DNA of 64,000 bases from Synchiropus splendidus. Lineage: Eukaryota; Chordata; Actinopteri; Syngnathiformes; Callionymidae. Below are positions 10,691 through 24,187 of the stretch, piece after piece. The first letter of the stretch is position 1. Each line of letters begins with the position of its first letter. Location of the stretch: positions 2,246,937 to 2,310,936 of the forward strand of contig NC_071334.1 in the NCBI RefSeq assembly GCF_027744825.2, in the 5' to 3' direction. Under the pieces are notes generated by a model. The model ran no database searches and was not told where the DNA came from. It saw nothing but the letters and a program-made list of their open reading frames with translations. The translations under genes were made by a program, and so were the position numbers.

Positions 10691-12236
10691 CTGCAGGGAC
10701 ACACACACCTCAGTCACTCAACAATCCAAAGTATTTCTGAAGAATGGGAAGGGTGCGGACGGACGGATGACTGAGAGCAATGTATCTTTCTTGGTTCTCC
10801 TTCACCTTCTTCCTTAAAAACCAGAGTTTGCAGAGCCGACATTGCAAGTCAAACTTCACTTAATGTAAACAAAGTGGACGCATCACCACTTGCACGCGAT
10901 GCTTCATGTCACACGTGATCGGTTGTTGTGATCGGCCGATCCATCGGATCATCCCGAGAAACAATGATTATTTTGAACAGCCCTGTTCTGTACATAATGA
11001 AACACTTGCAATACGATGCTTTTTATCATATGTGCAATAGAAAAATGTCTATTGAGCAATCAATATCAAGCCAATTTACAGCGGAGTGTAGGTTATTTCT
11101 CCCACATAGAAGACACCCCACTCTGAGCACTCCACCTTCCTGGCCGGCTACACTCCGCTGCCTTGCATCAGTCACTGTTTGGCGATTCACATACTTAGTT
11201 CTGCTGCCTGTCCTCCAGGCGTCATTGTAGTTTTAAACAAAATTTATAATACAAAATTTTAAATACAAAAAAATCTCAATAACCACATTAGCAGATGCTG
11301 AAGTTCTGAGTCAGGGCTGGTTCTGTTGGATCCAGCGGCCCATTATATCAGCAAATATATCACAAAAAAACCTGCCAAAAAACATGTTTGTCACATCACA
11401 ACAATGTCGACAGATCTTACTAGATAGAAATACACAATATCTCCGCCACGCCTTTTGTGAGCATCCACAGATATCGCTGCATACTCCACATCGAACCCCT
11501 GGTTTCCACGGTGAGCAGCAGCACCACGCGGAGCTCATGGCTCCTCAGCGCCGTGGCTGAATGAGAGCTCAACAGGGATCAAAGTTGGAGTGGTTCTATT
11601 TAATCAAGAGTATATTTGGTGTGAATGGGTGTTTAACTGTGTGAAAGTTTAGAAAATAGAGCCACAGCTGAAAGAACTGTTGCTTATGTGGCATAAACAC
11701 ATGATGGAAGATGAACAAAACATTTTTGTTTTCCCATGAATCGGGGTCAGCAGAGTAAAGCAGCTGCCCAGCTGAGAGTGTTACCATGGCAACGGCTACT
11801 GGGTTCATCTCTGTTCACCACCGTTTGACTCAGATGTTGTTGTTGTTGTTGTCGTTGTGTCACCACGGACCCAAAACACGCTCAAACAACCGCAGACGAT
11901 GGACTGAACATGTCAGGAGCGTCGGTGGCGCCGTGTGATGGTCCTTCGACTCTCCGCTGAATTTAAATAACTTCGCAGCGATCAATGACGAACATGAGAG
12001 GGAAAACGTGACACGCGTAGTTCCAACACTCCTCAGAGTCTCTGTCACGACTGATCACACGACAGACACGCGTGAAATGGAGTCAAGAATGACCACTAGA
12101 AATAAAGCGAGTTCACGAGAGCTTCATCTGTCGCAGAATGAGAGCATAGTGTTCGACATTATTCTCGTCATCTGAATAAACAGCTCCAGAAAAGATGATT
12201 CGTTTCATATACACGGGATTTTGTGCAGCTCGGTAC
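10691..12236 (-). other. Intron 1 of zinc-finger gene A
   Basis: About 1.55 kb between the donor CAG/GTACCG (12237) and the acceptor tgcag (10691). I see no additional exon, and no clear transposon is recognisable. Confidence 0.55.
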
Positions 12237-12470
12237 CTGCTCTGCGGGTCTCCATCTGCAGCAGGATCCTCTTCCTTCCGTCTCTCCTTCACAGCAGAGG
12301 AAGATGTGGTGGAAACTCGGCAGCAGATGATCGTCACTTATGAATCTTTCCACCTCTGAAGAACATCTCATCCGCCGGAGGATCCACGGACAGCAGAGTT
12401 TTGGGGAACAAAATGGCAGAGCGGGCGGGGTGACTGCGTCACTTCCTGCCTTCACCCGGAAATGAACCTT
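12237..12470 (-). promoter_or_regulatory. Promoter and exon 1 of zinc-finger gene A
   Basis: On the minus strand a GGAAGTGACGC ETS/CRE-like site and a CCCCGCCC GC box precede a transcribed leader. The leader ends in ATGGAGACCCGCAGAGCAG (12255-12237) followed by the donor GTACCG. The 19 coding bases join exon 2 in frame as [13 protein letters not shown]. The upstream ATG seen in sister genes is ATT here. There is no TATA box. Confidence 0.6.
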
Positions 12471-12639
12471 TGCAACTCGAGCAAACGTTTATCCTCTAGG
12501 ATCCAAACAAACAATAAATGCTGTGCAAGTAAGACAAAGCGGAATGAGTAAGTGTGATATTATTATGAGAGCGCACAAACCGATTCAAACTTGTGTGAAT
12601 GCTACATGAATAAAAGTGACCAAACTGGCACAAGTCAGT

Positions 12640-12840
12640 ATGCAGTCACCTTCACCTTCACCTTCTTCTGCCGCTTATCCGGGGTCGGGTCGCGGAGGCA
12701 GCATTCGGAGCAAGGAAGCCCAAACTTCCCGGTCCGCACAAACCTCCTCCAGCTCCTCCCGGGGGATCCCGAGGCGTTCCCAGGCCAGAGCGAAGACATC
12801 TACTGAAGAGGACATGTAGATGATTCTCTCAAGCGCAGCT
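12640..12840 (-). pseudogene. LINE 3' end fragment
   Basis: Minus-strand reading gives LAWERLGIPREELEEV and WASLLRMLPPRPDPG, the C-terminus of a common fish LINE polymerase. It is followed by a (GAAGGTGAA)-like tail at 12645-12665. Upstream (12840-12960) the frame continues without recognisable motif. The element is severely 5' truncated. Confidence 0.55.
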
Positions 12841-14290
12841 CCTCCAATGTTGCTGTAAACCTGGAGTCGACCTCCGACCCAGGAGGTGTGTGGCAGCTCT
12901 GTTGAGCTGGAAGAGCGAAGCTTCTCGAGGAAAAGGCCAAGGTCATTCCAGGGAGTAAACAACTGAGTCGCTCTTTCACTGTGAGTGGCTGGTGATGCTT
13001 GTGTAACACTTTAGAAAACACTATGATGATGCTTTATAAACCTTGTTGGTAACATTCATAATGTTGTCTGTGACACGGCGACTTAACCTCTCTGATCTCG
13101 GGGCCCACCTTCCCCAGAACAGATGGTTCCGCTGCCCATTCAAGGAATAGATCTGATTCATTACTGTGATCGCTGTATTGTGTAGAATAACCATTTAAAC
13201 CAAAGCCTTGTGAAATGATGTGAAACCATGTGATCAGCGCCGAGATATTTGCCATGGAAAAGGCCAACCAGCAGCAGAAGCAACTGCAAGTCATGTTCAG
13301 CAAATTTCCTAAAGAAAAAAAGAAAAAAAAATACACTTAATGCAAACTGCATCATAAATCAAATGTCATAAAATATATATAAAATAAATACAATAACAAA
13401 CGTCTAAATAGCATAAACAATTTTTCTTTGTTATAAATGAACTATAGAAGATAAGCAAAGTGGAAATGAAAGTATTGCCATAAAATGTTCTAATTCATTT
13501 TAAAAACAGGTGAATAGTCTTTACTGTAGGGGGCGCCATCACTTTCTTTATCATTTTTTTCTTCTCAGGAACTTCTCCATAGCTGGTAACTGTCACAGAT
13601 TTGCAGCTGTCAAAGTCAGTTCAGTGGGCGTCTCACGGCCCAGAGGTGGAAAACAAAACACTTCTAGCGGCCCAACCATGGGCCTCTGTCCTCTGGTTGA
13701 GAGTCACTGGTGTAAGAGGTCTTGGAAATGCACCACAGTGTGTCTTATGAATGCGCTAATAATTCATATATATAGACGAGCGCTTCATATAAAGCAGCCG
13801 CTTCATTGCCGTCACTGAGCTTGGCTGCGCACGAGTGACTGAGGTAGTGAACCATTGCACGGAGTTCGCTCCTCACTCCCACCTTCACGGTTAAGACGTC
13901 AGTGACAGCACAAGTCTGCTGTTCCTGTTCTTGCTTCAGTTCACGTCTGTGTCAGTTCCACTGGCTGAGGATATAATCTGACTTTCTAAACTGTGAAGCA
14001 AACGTGGTCAGGCGGTGTCTCCAGTACGAACACATATTTCAATCCCACACCAAACACACAGAAACACTGGCTCACGGAGACGAACAGTTCTGATCATTTC
14101 TGACCCTTTTTTGTATTTTCTTTTTACCCAGACTGGTTCAAGTGTCTCTGATCTCAGTCCATTTTCATTTCCAGAGTCATGTGAGTAAACCTGAGTGTAG
14201 ATTGATGGGTACAGTCATCGCACAGATGCTGATCACTTGAACATGTGAGTGAATCATGACCGTGCTGTTAAACTTCTTTGACCGTTTTTT
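12841..14290. other. No gene seen
   Basis: Mixed to AT-rich sequence with A-runs at 13310-13335. There are no domains and no supported exons. Confidence 0.45.
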
Positions 14291-14299
14291 TTTTTGATG

Positions 14300-14960
14300 A
14301 CTTCAGAGAGTTTCTGAAGGTGGAACTCCTCCTCCAATCCTCCGCCTCTTTGCTTTCCTCCTTTGGTGATGCGCAGTGGCCACGGACAGCCTCCTCTGGG
14401 GTTTGGTAGATCCCCAGGCCCACCCTCTTTGAACTGAACCCACAGCTTTGGAGTTCGCGAGAATGTGTGCCGCTGCCTCACTTTGCAGGAACTACTTCCT
14501 CACCGCCACTTGCTTCTTCCTGTGGTTATAAACCTTGTGTGGGTCATGGTGGTGGGGTGTTTTCCTGGTCTGACTGTTTACAGTGACGTCGCTGGCCAGC
14601 CATGCTGCCTTGACAACCTTGGATTTCATCACTTCCTGTTGGAATTTCATAAAAACAGGGCGTGGTCTGGCGCCCTCTGCAGGCAGCCGGCCGATCCTCT
14701 GTGCAGAGTCGATCAGTTCTCACTGTGTCCCACCTGGTTCTTGATGAGGTCCCCCATGAAGTCAATGAATCATCAGCTTCCATGTCGTCTGGCGTTGAGT
14801 GTATCATCATATTCCTGACTCTTACTTTGGCTCCCAAGTGGGCGAATGTCTCCTCACAACTGGCCGATGAGATCCTTGTAGCTTCAACAGTGAAAGCATT
14901 CAGCATTGCTCCCTGCCTGTACTGACCCTTATCTTTCCGAGCTGAGATCTCCACTGAGCA
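14300..14960 (-). pseudogene. L1/Tx1-like ORF1 fragment
   Basis: On the minus strand a frame reads ARPRPVFMKFQQEVMKSKV then VKAAWLASDV, resembling the RNA-binding C-terminal half of L1-type ORF1 proteins (R-PRPV-M-F ... K--V--AA). The frame is broken both upstream and downstream. No associated RT is visible. The assignment rests on a short motif. Confidence 0.4.
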
Positions 14961-15309
14961 TTTTTTGAGTTTACTTTTAGTTTGACACTTTCCTCCCTTT
15001 GTTTCATCTCTGAATCTTTCACCTTGGCTAGTTCCTCTTCTTATCTTTGAAGTTTAACTGAGAAGCGCCACCATCCTCACGACCATGTTCTCTGTTTCAA
15101 TGTATACAAGTATAACTATGACCACTCATGGTTTTCTGTTCAGCCGTTTCTATTCCTCAGCTGTTTTATTTGTGTCTCCTGTTGTTGTTTCTGACTTTAT
15201 TTTTTTGGCAATAAACCCTGCTATCACTCAGATTCTCTGGCTTTCGAGAGAGTCCTTCAGCTCGTGCCTGGTGAAAACCCTTCACCTCAGAGAAAACATC
15301 TCAAAGGTC

Positions 15310-15700
15310 AGTCTGCCATATGAATTTCCATGTGCTTTTTCATGGTTCCGCTTAAATCGCTCACCACACTGAGAGCATCTGAAGGGCTTTTCTACAGTGT
15401 GGCTTCTCATATGAACTTTAGATGTTCACTCTGTATGCATCACTTCCCACACTGAGAGCAGCTGAAGGGTTTCTCTCCAGTGTGACTTATGTGTATCATA
15501 AGATGTCCATTGCGCTTAAAACTTTGACCACACTGAGAACAGACAAAGGGCTTTTCACTAGAGCAGGTCAGTGATTTGTGATCATTGCTTCTCTGTCCAC
15601 GGTCATGAAACTTTGGATTGATTGGATTTCACTGGTTTCTCTCCAGTCCTCACTGTCATCAGTGTCAGAACAAGGCGACCTCTGGTGCTCAGAGAGGTGA
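15310..15700 (-). pseudogene. C2H2 zinc-finger pseudogene 1
   Basis: The minus strand starts with the end of the shared acidic module ([18 protein letters not shown]), lacking the residues before it. It then has a short linker and about three fingers ([17 protein letters not shown] is the best). A stop replaces a residue in the second finger (CGK then TGA), and further indels follow. The 5' break is at a GATG/GATA microsatellite. The linker matches gene E/G style (ETSEIQS). Confidence 0.8.
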
Positions 15701-15701
15701 G

Positions 15702-15744
15702 ATAGATGGATGGATGGATAGATGGGTAGATAGATGGATGGACC
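15702..15744. repeat. (GATG/GATA)n microsatellite
   Basis: About ten tetranucleotide units of gatg and gata abut the broken 5' end of zinc-finger pseudogene 1. Confidence 0.8.
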
Positions 15745-16585
15745 CATCTTGAGTTGAGCACCGCAGGGTCACCGGAGTGTCGCAGCGCCCCCTCAGCCGA
15801 GGCTGGTCACACCAGAGTGTGTGTCTCACCAGCGGCTTCCTGTGTGGTGTCCACGCACGTTAGCCAACTGGATCTTAGGCTAATCGTGACTCATATGAGA
15901 TGTGATCCGGGTTTTAAGGTCTTTATTTCATTGCAGAAAAGTCCATTTCTTTTACAACATTTGTTCCTGCTGCATCTTACCATTCCATGTTTATTTATAT
16001 ATCACTTAAAAACGACACAAGGCTATCACACAGTGCAGTATATAGGTCATACTCTGAATAAAATAAATGCTCAAACCAATGAAAAACAAAAAGTGCAATA
16101 ATGAAATCCACTGAATACAGCTCAACATCTAAAAGATCTCCATTATTATAGTTCAGCTGGCAATATCGAAACAAACCTTCTGAACTTCAACTGATGACTC
16201 AGCAATCCCAGTGGTCAGATCACTAAACTGAGGCCTCTCCATCAGCCCTGTCACGTCAGTCACACTTGCCTAAACCAATAATTCACTTTTCCATGCTATC
16301 TTGATGATGAGAACTCAGATCTCTTCAGTGCAGATATCAACAAAGACCTGGGACCAACATAGCATGCAGATGGACATTCATGATTTCAACAACATACAAC
16401 GTCATCTGAAGTTCTTCCTGCGTTGCTCTACACAGAGGTGAGTGGAATATTAAGGAAGCTTTTTCAGGCTACAAAATTCAAGAAATTCTGGCCCAAAGCC
16501 AGACTCAGGATAATCTGACTTCCTTCAGAGTCCTTCAGTTCCTGCCGCGCGAGAGACACTTACCACAGTGAGAGCAGCACGAAGG

Positions 16586-18468
16586 TTAGCTTCCGGTGTG
16601 AGTTTTCATGTGTCTCTTCAGGGAATAATTTCGCATAAATCTTTTACCACAGTGAGAGCAGACAAAAAGATTCTCTCCAGTATGAAGTTTCAGGTGCGTA
16701 CTGAGGATCCCTCGCTGTGAAAAACATTTACCACACTGAGTGCATTTGAAAGGTTTTTCTTTTGTGTGACTTCCTATGTGTATTTTCAGGGAATGGTTCT
16801 GCGTAAAGCCTTTACCACACACAGAGCATCTGTAGGGATTTTCTCCTGTGTGACTTCTCGTGTGTATCCTCAGAGAATAGCTCTGTGTAAAACCTTTACC
16901 ACATTGAGAGCACCTGAAAGGTTTTTCTCCAGTGTGACACCTCATGTGTATGTTCAAGGAGTGGTTCCACTTAAATACTTTACCACACTGAGAGCATCTG
17001 AAAGGTTTCTCACCAGTGTGAGTTCTCATGTGCATCTTTTGGCAATTTCTCTGCGTAAAACCTTTACCACACAGAAAGCATCTGAAAGGTTTTTCTCCAG
17101 AGTGACATCTCATGTGTATGTTCAAAGAATGTTTCCACTTAAAATGTTTACCACACTGAGAGCATCTGTAGGGTTTTTCGCCAGTATGAATCCGTGTGTG
17201 AGCTGTCAGTAGATACGCCTGTGTAAAACCTTTACCACAGTGAGAGCAGCAAAAAGGTTTTTCTCCAAGGTGCCCTCTCATGTGTTTTTTCAGGGCATGG
17301 TTCCGTGTAAAAGTTTTACCACACTGAGAACAGACAAAAAGATTTACCCCAGTATGAAGTTTCAGGTGAGTACTAAGGTTGCTAACATGTGTAAAACATT
17401 TATCACAGTGAGAGCATCTGAAAGGCTTTTCACCAGTATGAATCCTCACGTGTATCTTCAGGTAATGGATCTGTGCAAAACATTTACCACAGTGAGTACA
17501 TCGGAAAGGTTTTTCTCCACTATGTATTCTCATGTGTACATTTAGATGTCCACTCTGTGTAAAACTTTGTCCACACCGAGAGCAGACAAAAGGCCTTTCT
17601 CCGGTATGCACTCTCAGATGAGTTTCCAGGCTCCCTCTCCGTGAAAACCCTTTGCCACACTGAGAGCAGCTGAAAGCATTTTCTCCAAGATGATGTTTCA
17701 GGTGAGTCCGAAGGATCCCTCTCTGCGAAAAACATTTACCACACTGAGAACATCTGAAGGGTTTTTCTCCAGTATGAATTCTCATGTGGGCCTTTAGATG
17801 AGCACTCTGTGTAAAACTTTGGCCACAGTGAGAGCACACAAAAGGCTTTTCTCCAGTATGAACTCTCATGTGAGTTTTCAGGTTCGCTCTCCGAGAAAAA
17901 CATTTGCCACAGTGAGAGCAGCTGAAAGGTTGTTCTCCAGTGTGACTTCTCATGTGTTCCTTTAGGTAATTGCTCTGCATAAAGCCTTCACCACAATGAG
18001 AACAGACAAAAGGCTTTTCTACAGAGCACATCAGCGAATCATGATCATCTTTCTTCCCACTGACACAAACCTTTAGATCCTCCACAGACTTGACTGATCG
18101 AGTGTCACTGGCTTCTCTCCAGTCCTCACTGTCTTCAGTGTCAGAGTCAGAACAAGGCGACCTCTGGTGGTCAGGGAGGAGAGGTGTATCCAAGTCACTG
18201 GCTGCTTCTGCTCCTCCACAGGTGTCTCCATCAGCTTCTGTCTTCATGTGTTGAGTCCAGCTGCTGGTTGCTCCATCATCTTCACTCTTCACCTGGACAG
18301 GAGTGAGGGAAAACTGGGTGGCCTCTTCTTTGATTTGGTCTAGATCTTCTTCTTCTGGTTCTTCTTTAATGAGAGGAGGTTCTTGTCCCTCCTGATCCAG
18401 ACTGGAGCTGCACTCCTGCTGCTCAGTAGCATCTTCTTCTTCTTTCATCACCAGCAGCTGCTGGACAC
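16586..18468 (-). CDS. C2H2 zinc-finger protein B, main exon (17 fingers)
   Basis: This is the longest zinc-finger gene of the cluster. After the tgcag acceptor it encodes the shared acidic module, but ends the CK2-like box as SDTEDSEDWREAS. A linker with VSGKKDDHDS follows, then seventeen C2H2 fingers up to MRNYSLKRHMKTHTGS and a TAA. Joined to exon 1 at 20020-20002 it gives about 630 residues. Fingers 11 and 13 (KWKHSLNIHMRCH and KWNHSLNIHMRCH) and fingers 4 and 16 (FSQRGIL) are near copies, showing internal finger duplication. Finger 12 has a Q in the usual leucine position (NCQKMH). It lacks the C2HC finger of D-G. It is probably a nuclear DNA-binding regulator. Confidence 0.93.
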
Positions 18469-20001
18469 CTGCAGGGACACACACACACACCTCAGTCACT
18501 GAACATAAGGATGAGTGATATGGGTTAGAAAAGCATCACAATAAACAATAGAAATCAAGATGAACACATTTCCGTTCAACATGCTTTTGACTCACTAGAT
18601 ACTGTGTTGAAAGCTCAAATGTTTCATGATGAAACTCAGTCGAGGAGGGCGACATGCAATAATCTGACCGCACAATGCTTTTTTTTGCATTATCTGAATA
18701 TGTGATATGACTTGATTTATTATAATAAAGCTGAGAAAAGTATGCAACCAGAGGACATTAGATTATGTACCTTTAACAACATAACCATCAAAAAGAAAAA
18801 TTCGGAACTTTTCCCCAGCAGATATTTCAAAATATAATATTCTAAACATGACAGGGAGCCCACAGTTTTTTCAGTAGATCTACTTACCATAAAAATGCAA
18901 AACGTACATGAATAATTAAGTATAGAGTAGTTGATATTGTTTTTATTGTTCAGATTCAGAAAGAGAGGCTGCAGTTTGGCAGCAGAGACACAACAGAGCA
19001 TCTTCAAAGGGTTGAAAATATCGGCTTCACTTTCGTCTAAACTCCATGAAACCCAGGCTATTTTGTCTAATAATACAGGAGTAGACACCAACATATACTT
19101 TCAAAATAGCAGTGACATAACAGAATTGAAAGGAAGAATGAAACCAAAAGTCAGTTAGTAGTCTTAGTGGAATAATCTCCAACATTTGCATGAAGGATAC
19201 ACAACTCCTACTCGGTTCTGGAGCCTCATGTAATGATGTTTTGCTTGACTCCATGAAAAATGAAAAACAAAAAAAAACAGGCTGCAGTAAAGCTGCCAAA
19301 AGGGGATTCAACGTTGTGTTTCACTTTTCATTCATGATATTGATGCCTTGACTAGACTCCTGGCCATCATTCTCGCTCAGTTGCATCATCACCGGACCTT
19401 GTGGTTTCCTGTAACAATGACATTGTATTGGCATGTTACAACACGTTTGGCACAAATCATTTCGGGGCGTTTTTCAACCAACACACTGGGTCAGGTGAGC
19501 CACGGGAAACTCCAGTTCCACCTCATTTGTCCGGAGACAGAGGTGGGCGACGTGATGCCAGGAAACCATCAAGCATTAGAACATGTTGACCACCTCCCAA
19601 CGTCAGGAGATGACGTGGATTCACTCACATTCTTTCTATACACTATAGATCTATGCTGATGTGGCGATTCCTCTATCAGTGGCAGCGGAGCTGAGCGTGG
19701 TGCTCCTCTCCACTCACCCACTCACTCACGGAGAAGAAGCCGCTCAAACGCGCAGCTGAGTTGTTTTTCCAACCTGATGCGACTCTAACTGGACCACACA
19801 CACCTTCACCACAGAAGGATGGAGCCGCGACGCCAGAGACTGTCAGCGCCACAGAGCTAACAGAGCTAACGGCTAACGCCGCGCCTCACTTCAAACGTTT
19901 ATGGAAACTTTAATAAGCTCGAATAAGCTCCAGGTAACTGCACGCTGTTAATACACTTGTACTTGTACAGAACATGTGCGCGTGCGTGTGCGTGCGTGCA
20001 C
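18469..20001 (-). other. Intron 1 of zinc-finger gene B
   Basis: About 1.5 kb; no further exon recognised. The donor side (19975-20001) is alternating CA/CG sequence. ORFs here have no homologous features. Confidence 0.55.
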
Positions 20002-20250
20002 CTGCTCTCCGGGTCTCCATCTGCAGCAGGATCCTCTTCCTTCACAGCAGAGGAAGATGTGGTGGAAACTCGGCAGCAGATGATCGTCACTTATGAATCT
20101 TTCCACCTCTGAAGAACATCTCATCCGCCGGAGGATCCACGAGCAAAGAGCACGAAGCTGCTGCAGAGATCTGGAGAAGAACATGGCGGAGTGGGCGGAG
20201 TCAAGCGCACAAACATCCGCGTCACTTCCGGTCCTTACCCGGAAATGAAG
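20002..20250 (-). promoter_or_regulatory. Promoter and exon 1 of zinc-finger gene B
   Basis: Minus strand: a textbook CCGGAAGTGACGCG ETS/CRE-like composite lies at about 20219-20232. It is followed by TGCGCTTGACTCCGCCCACT (GC box) and CCGCCATGTTC, a YY1-like motif. The leader ends with ATGGAGACCCGGAGAGCAG (20020-20002) and the donor GTGCAC, coding METRRA plus one base. This leader is the short form lacking 12 bp found in A, C, F and G. Confidence 0.65.
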
Positions 20251-22890
20251 CGTTGCAACTCGCGCAGACCTTTAAAACACAAAATGCACCCGTGAACAAA
20301 CCGACCGAAATCGCATTGTAAATGTGAGATTCAAACTCAGAAGTGACCGTGTTCTTTATTTCAGGAGCAAGCAGCCGACAGAAACAGCTCCTCTAAGTGG
20401 TGGCGAGGTATATTGCAACTTTCATTCACCTGAAGATGAGAAATGAAGATGTCAATATCCCCATGAGCGCAGGCGTCCTGAGAGGTTTCCCATCATCAGA
20501 AATGCATACATGGCCACAGCAGTGTGTTCATCAGCTGTTGGTTGAGTTGAAACTGTGTTCCAAGTTCTCTTTATTTTGTTGATTCTATTATAGAAAAACA
20601 CAAAGAAACTGCATGAAGCTGATGATAAACATCCAAGTGAAAGCCTGATGGGGTGAATGTGAGCTGCAGTACTTCATGATGGCTCCACCCAGCTGAAAAG
20701 CAGCCCTTGACGCCGTCGCTTCTTTTCCTGCACTGATGATACGTTGCTGTTGAAGTTTGAAAACCATCCATTGCAGTCGGTTCCAGAAGCCATTGGAGGA
20801 AAACTCTCAGGCCAAAAGGTCCCTTCACAGGAAGGTTTGTCGCTTCACAAAGGCTGACCCCGTACTTTTCAGTTGCTTCCCCCATTTCTGATGACGCTCG
20901 ATACGTTTTAGAGGCTCCCATGCTCACTGAGACAAATAAGAGATCCAGCCCACGGCTCAGCATCTCAGGTGTAACTCAGGAGGACAGAGTGAAAGAGTGA
21001 GAGAGAGTGAGAGAGAGAGAGGAGGCAGGGTCACAGTGCCTCCTGGTGATGCGGCCTGAACCAGCACAAAAGCACCCAGCCTTGTCTGTGACTCTTGAAC
21101 CCCTTAATGCCAAACCTATCACATTTGATAGATCAGTTTTCCAGCCCTCCGCATGTCCAGTGTGATTTATCCCCTGAAAAACCGGACAACTACACAGATG
21201 TAGTGCATGGATATATATCACTCATTGGAGGGGCTTCCACTGACAGTGGTGGATGTTGAAGAAGAACTTTGAAGTAAGTAAATGCTGAGGAAAAAAAAGT
21301 TTGTTTTACTGCAACAGGAACAGTTACGGGGTTGATGTCATGCGAAAATACTTAAAAATGTTGCCTGAACCAATAATTCACTTTTCATTTCATCTTGACT
21401 TTGAGAGCTGCTGACTGAAAAACTCTCTAATGTGAAGCAGATTGAAGCTCTCATTGACAGATCAGCCGTCTGCACGATCAACAACCCTGCGCAGGAGAGC
21501 AGGTGTGTGTGACGGCTCAGGCAATGAAGGGATCCCAAGCGCAGGAAGTACAGAAAGGCAGATACCAATATGTCCACAAATAGAGTTTATTACAAAAAAC
21601 GACAGAGTCAACACAAATGGGACGCGGCCCAAGTCCAAATAAATAACTAAGGGAGACTCCAACGGAGCGAGCTACTTGTAGTCCAGGGAGCAATCAAAAG
21701 AGTCCCGAAACACACAACAGGTCGGGCACGAGTGGCGAGGAACTAAGAAACAAGAGAACATAAAGTAGAATAAACTTACGAAAACTCTCAGGCGCAAAGG
21801 CAAAAAACAGGGCAAACCAAGAAGTAACAACGGGGAAGTAAGAGTCCCAAAATGTTCAAAACAGGAGTCCAAACACATACCGGGGTGTAGAAGCATTCCC
21901 GATCTGGCGCGGCATCATCCTCCAGCTTCTCCTTCTGAGGTGGAAGTTCATCACTGAGACATTGACGGCAGCTGCCGATCGCATCCGACACTGTCAAGAC
22001 AGAAAGACACACACAGAAGCAGGAAATAGCTGACAAAACAAAAGCATGGCGGGAGTGGCCACGACAAGGTGGACGTCAGGCGGCTTGACCTCATGGGAGA
22101 AAGTTACTCAGAAATGGAAGAACATGGTCATTTGGCTCCAGTAGTCAAGGTGACGCTTCATCTCAACACTGTAACTCTGGGATCCTGAGCTACTGTACTG
22201 GTCTCCTCCTATTTTGTGTTACAGAATAACAAAGCAGGACAAGGACAACAAATATGTTTTCAAAACATGACAACAAACAAATACAAACATGGGGAGTGAG
22301 TCATGGCTGTGAGTCCCTTCCAGTTTGAAGCAATGAACCATGATCGCTGTGCTCCATAAGATCGTGTAATGGCGAGATCATGTGACCCGACACCATCTCC
22401 ACCATCTCTGTCACTGTCCACAAGTGGAGATGTTCTCTTCCTCCCTCAGCTCCAATGTTTGTCCTCATTCACAATAAAGTCCACACTTTTACTCATCCAA
22501 GAGGAGTTTATTGGTGTTTAAGTAAGTGGCAGAATCACAGTATTGACTTCAGTGACAGCAGCTCCAGCGAAGAGATTCACAGATTCTGACATTGAAAAAG
22601 CTGCTTCACTGAGCACAAACCTGCAGGGCAGCTCCTCATGTCGGTCAAAAGGTCCTCAGTGTGTTCGCTGGAAGTGACGTCATCAATACCATGATCCTTT
22701 GCTTCAAGACATGAACCGACTCTTATCCTGTCTGGGGTAACGCATTTTGCAGGAATATTTTCAGGTATATTTCTCATGGATGAACATGACTCTTTCACAT
22801 GACACCATTAGTTAGATGACGCTTCTCCAGCATAAACTCTCAAAAGAGTCCTTTTGTTCCGGCTCTCTGAGAAACAGGGCCGCACAAAGG
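20251..22890. other. Gene-poor spacer between B promoter and gene C
   Basis: No supported gene. GA-rich simple sequence lies at 20990-21020. A segment at about 21530-21900 resembles common fish interspersed repeats (agagtttattacaaaaaacgacag type) and a similar-looking segment is at 63550-63760, but I cannot classify it. A minus AATAAA at 22512-22507 may end gene C transcripts. Confidence 0.4.
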
Positions 22891-23954
22891 CTAGACTCCA
22901 GTGTGACTTCTCACGTGCCTCTTCAGGGAATGGTTACGTGCAAAACCTTTACCACACTGGGGGCAGACGAAAGGATTTTCTCCAGTATGAACTCTCAGGT
23001 GAGTACTAAGATTTGTGTTCTGTGAAAAATGTTTACCACACTGAGAGCATCTAAAAGGTTTTTCTCCTGTATGGATTCTCAGGTGAGCGCTTAGATTTGT
23101 GCTCTGTGAAAAACCTTTACCACAGTGAGAACATCTGAAAGGTTTTTCTCCAGTATGAATTCTCAGGTGAGTACGAAGGTGCCCGTTCTGAGAAAAAGAT
23201 TTACCACAGTGAGAACATATGAAAGGTTTTTCTCCAGTATGACTTCTCATGTGTTTCTTCAGGTAATGGCTCATCTTAAAACACTTACCACAATGTGAGC
23301 AGATGAAAGGATTTTCACCATTATGAATTCTCAGGTGAGTACGTAGGTGGCCACTCTGTGAAAAACATTTCCCACATTGAGAACACGTGAAAGGTTTTTC
23401 CCCAGTGTGACATCTCGTGTGTTTCTTTAGGTAATGACTCTGTGTAAAACTTTTATCACAGTGAGAGCATCTGAAAGGTTTTTCCCCAGTGTGACATCTC
23501 ATGTGTTTTTTCAGGTAACGGCTCAGTGTAAAACTTTTACTGCAGTGAGAGCATCTGAAAGGTTTTTCCCCAGTGGAAAGTGAGTGATTGTCACTGGCTT
23601 CTCTCCAGTCCTCACTGTCATCAGTGTCAGAGTCAGAACAAGGCGACCTCTGGTGGTCAGGGAGGAGAGGTGTATCCAAGTCACTGGCTGCTTCTGCTCC
23701 TCCACAGGTGTCTCCATCAGCTTCTGTCTTCATGTGTTGAGTCCAGCTGCTGGTTGCTCCATCATCTTCACTCTTCACCTGGACAGGAGTGAGGGAGAAC
23801 TGGGTGGCCTCTTCTTTGATTTGGTCTAGATCTTCTTCTTCTGGTTCTTCTTTAATGAGAGGAGGTTCTTGTCCCTCCTGATCCAGACTGGAGCTGCACT
23901 CCTGCTGCTCAGTAGCATCTTCTTCTTCTTTCATCACCAGCAGCTGCTGGACAC
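22891..23954 (-). CDS. C2H2 zinc-finger protein C, main exon (8 fingers)
   Basis: This is the smallest gene of the cluster, about 360 residues with exon 1 at 25118-25100. The shared acidic module runs to SEDWREASDNHSLSTGEKP and passes almost directly into finger 1 (SKSFTLSRYLKKH), so the usual gene-specific linker is absent. Eight fingers end at HVRSHTGV and a TGA. Directly after the stop a decayed ninth finger is legible on the minus strand (about 22889-22820; CFSESRNKRT), so the array was once longer. Fingers 1 and 2 are near duplicates (SRYLKKHMRCH, SHYLKKHTRCH), as are 6 and 7 (QSTNLSAH, QNTNLSTH). Confidence 0.93.
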
Positions 23955-24187
23955 CTGCAGGGACACACACACCTCAGTCACTCAACAGTCAAACGTCAAA
24001 ATATAAATTTTTGTTTGAGTCGCTGTAGTTCAAGTCACATATCATTTAACAATCCATTTCTTCCTGAGTGCTGGTTCGGAGTTAAAACTCCAGATAACCA
24101 TCACCAAACTGTCTTCTGCAAGGAATGTTGAAAGCATGTTCCAACTGAGGGTCTGAGTTCTACCCATCTCTTTTGTCATTCATGACA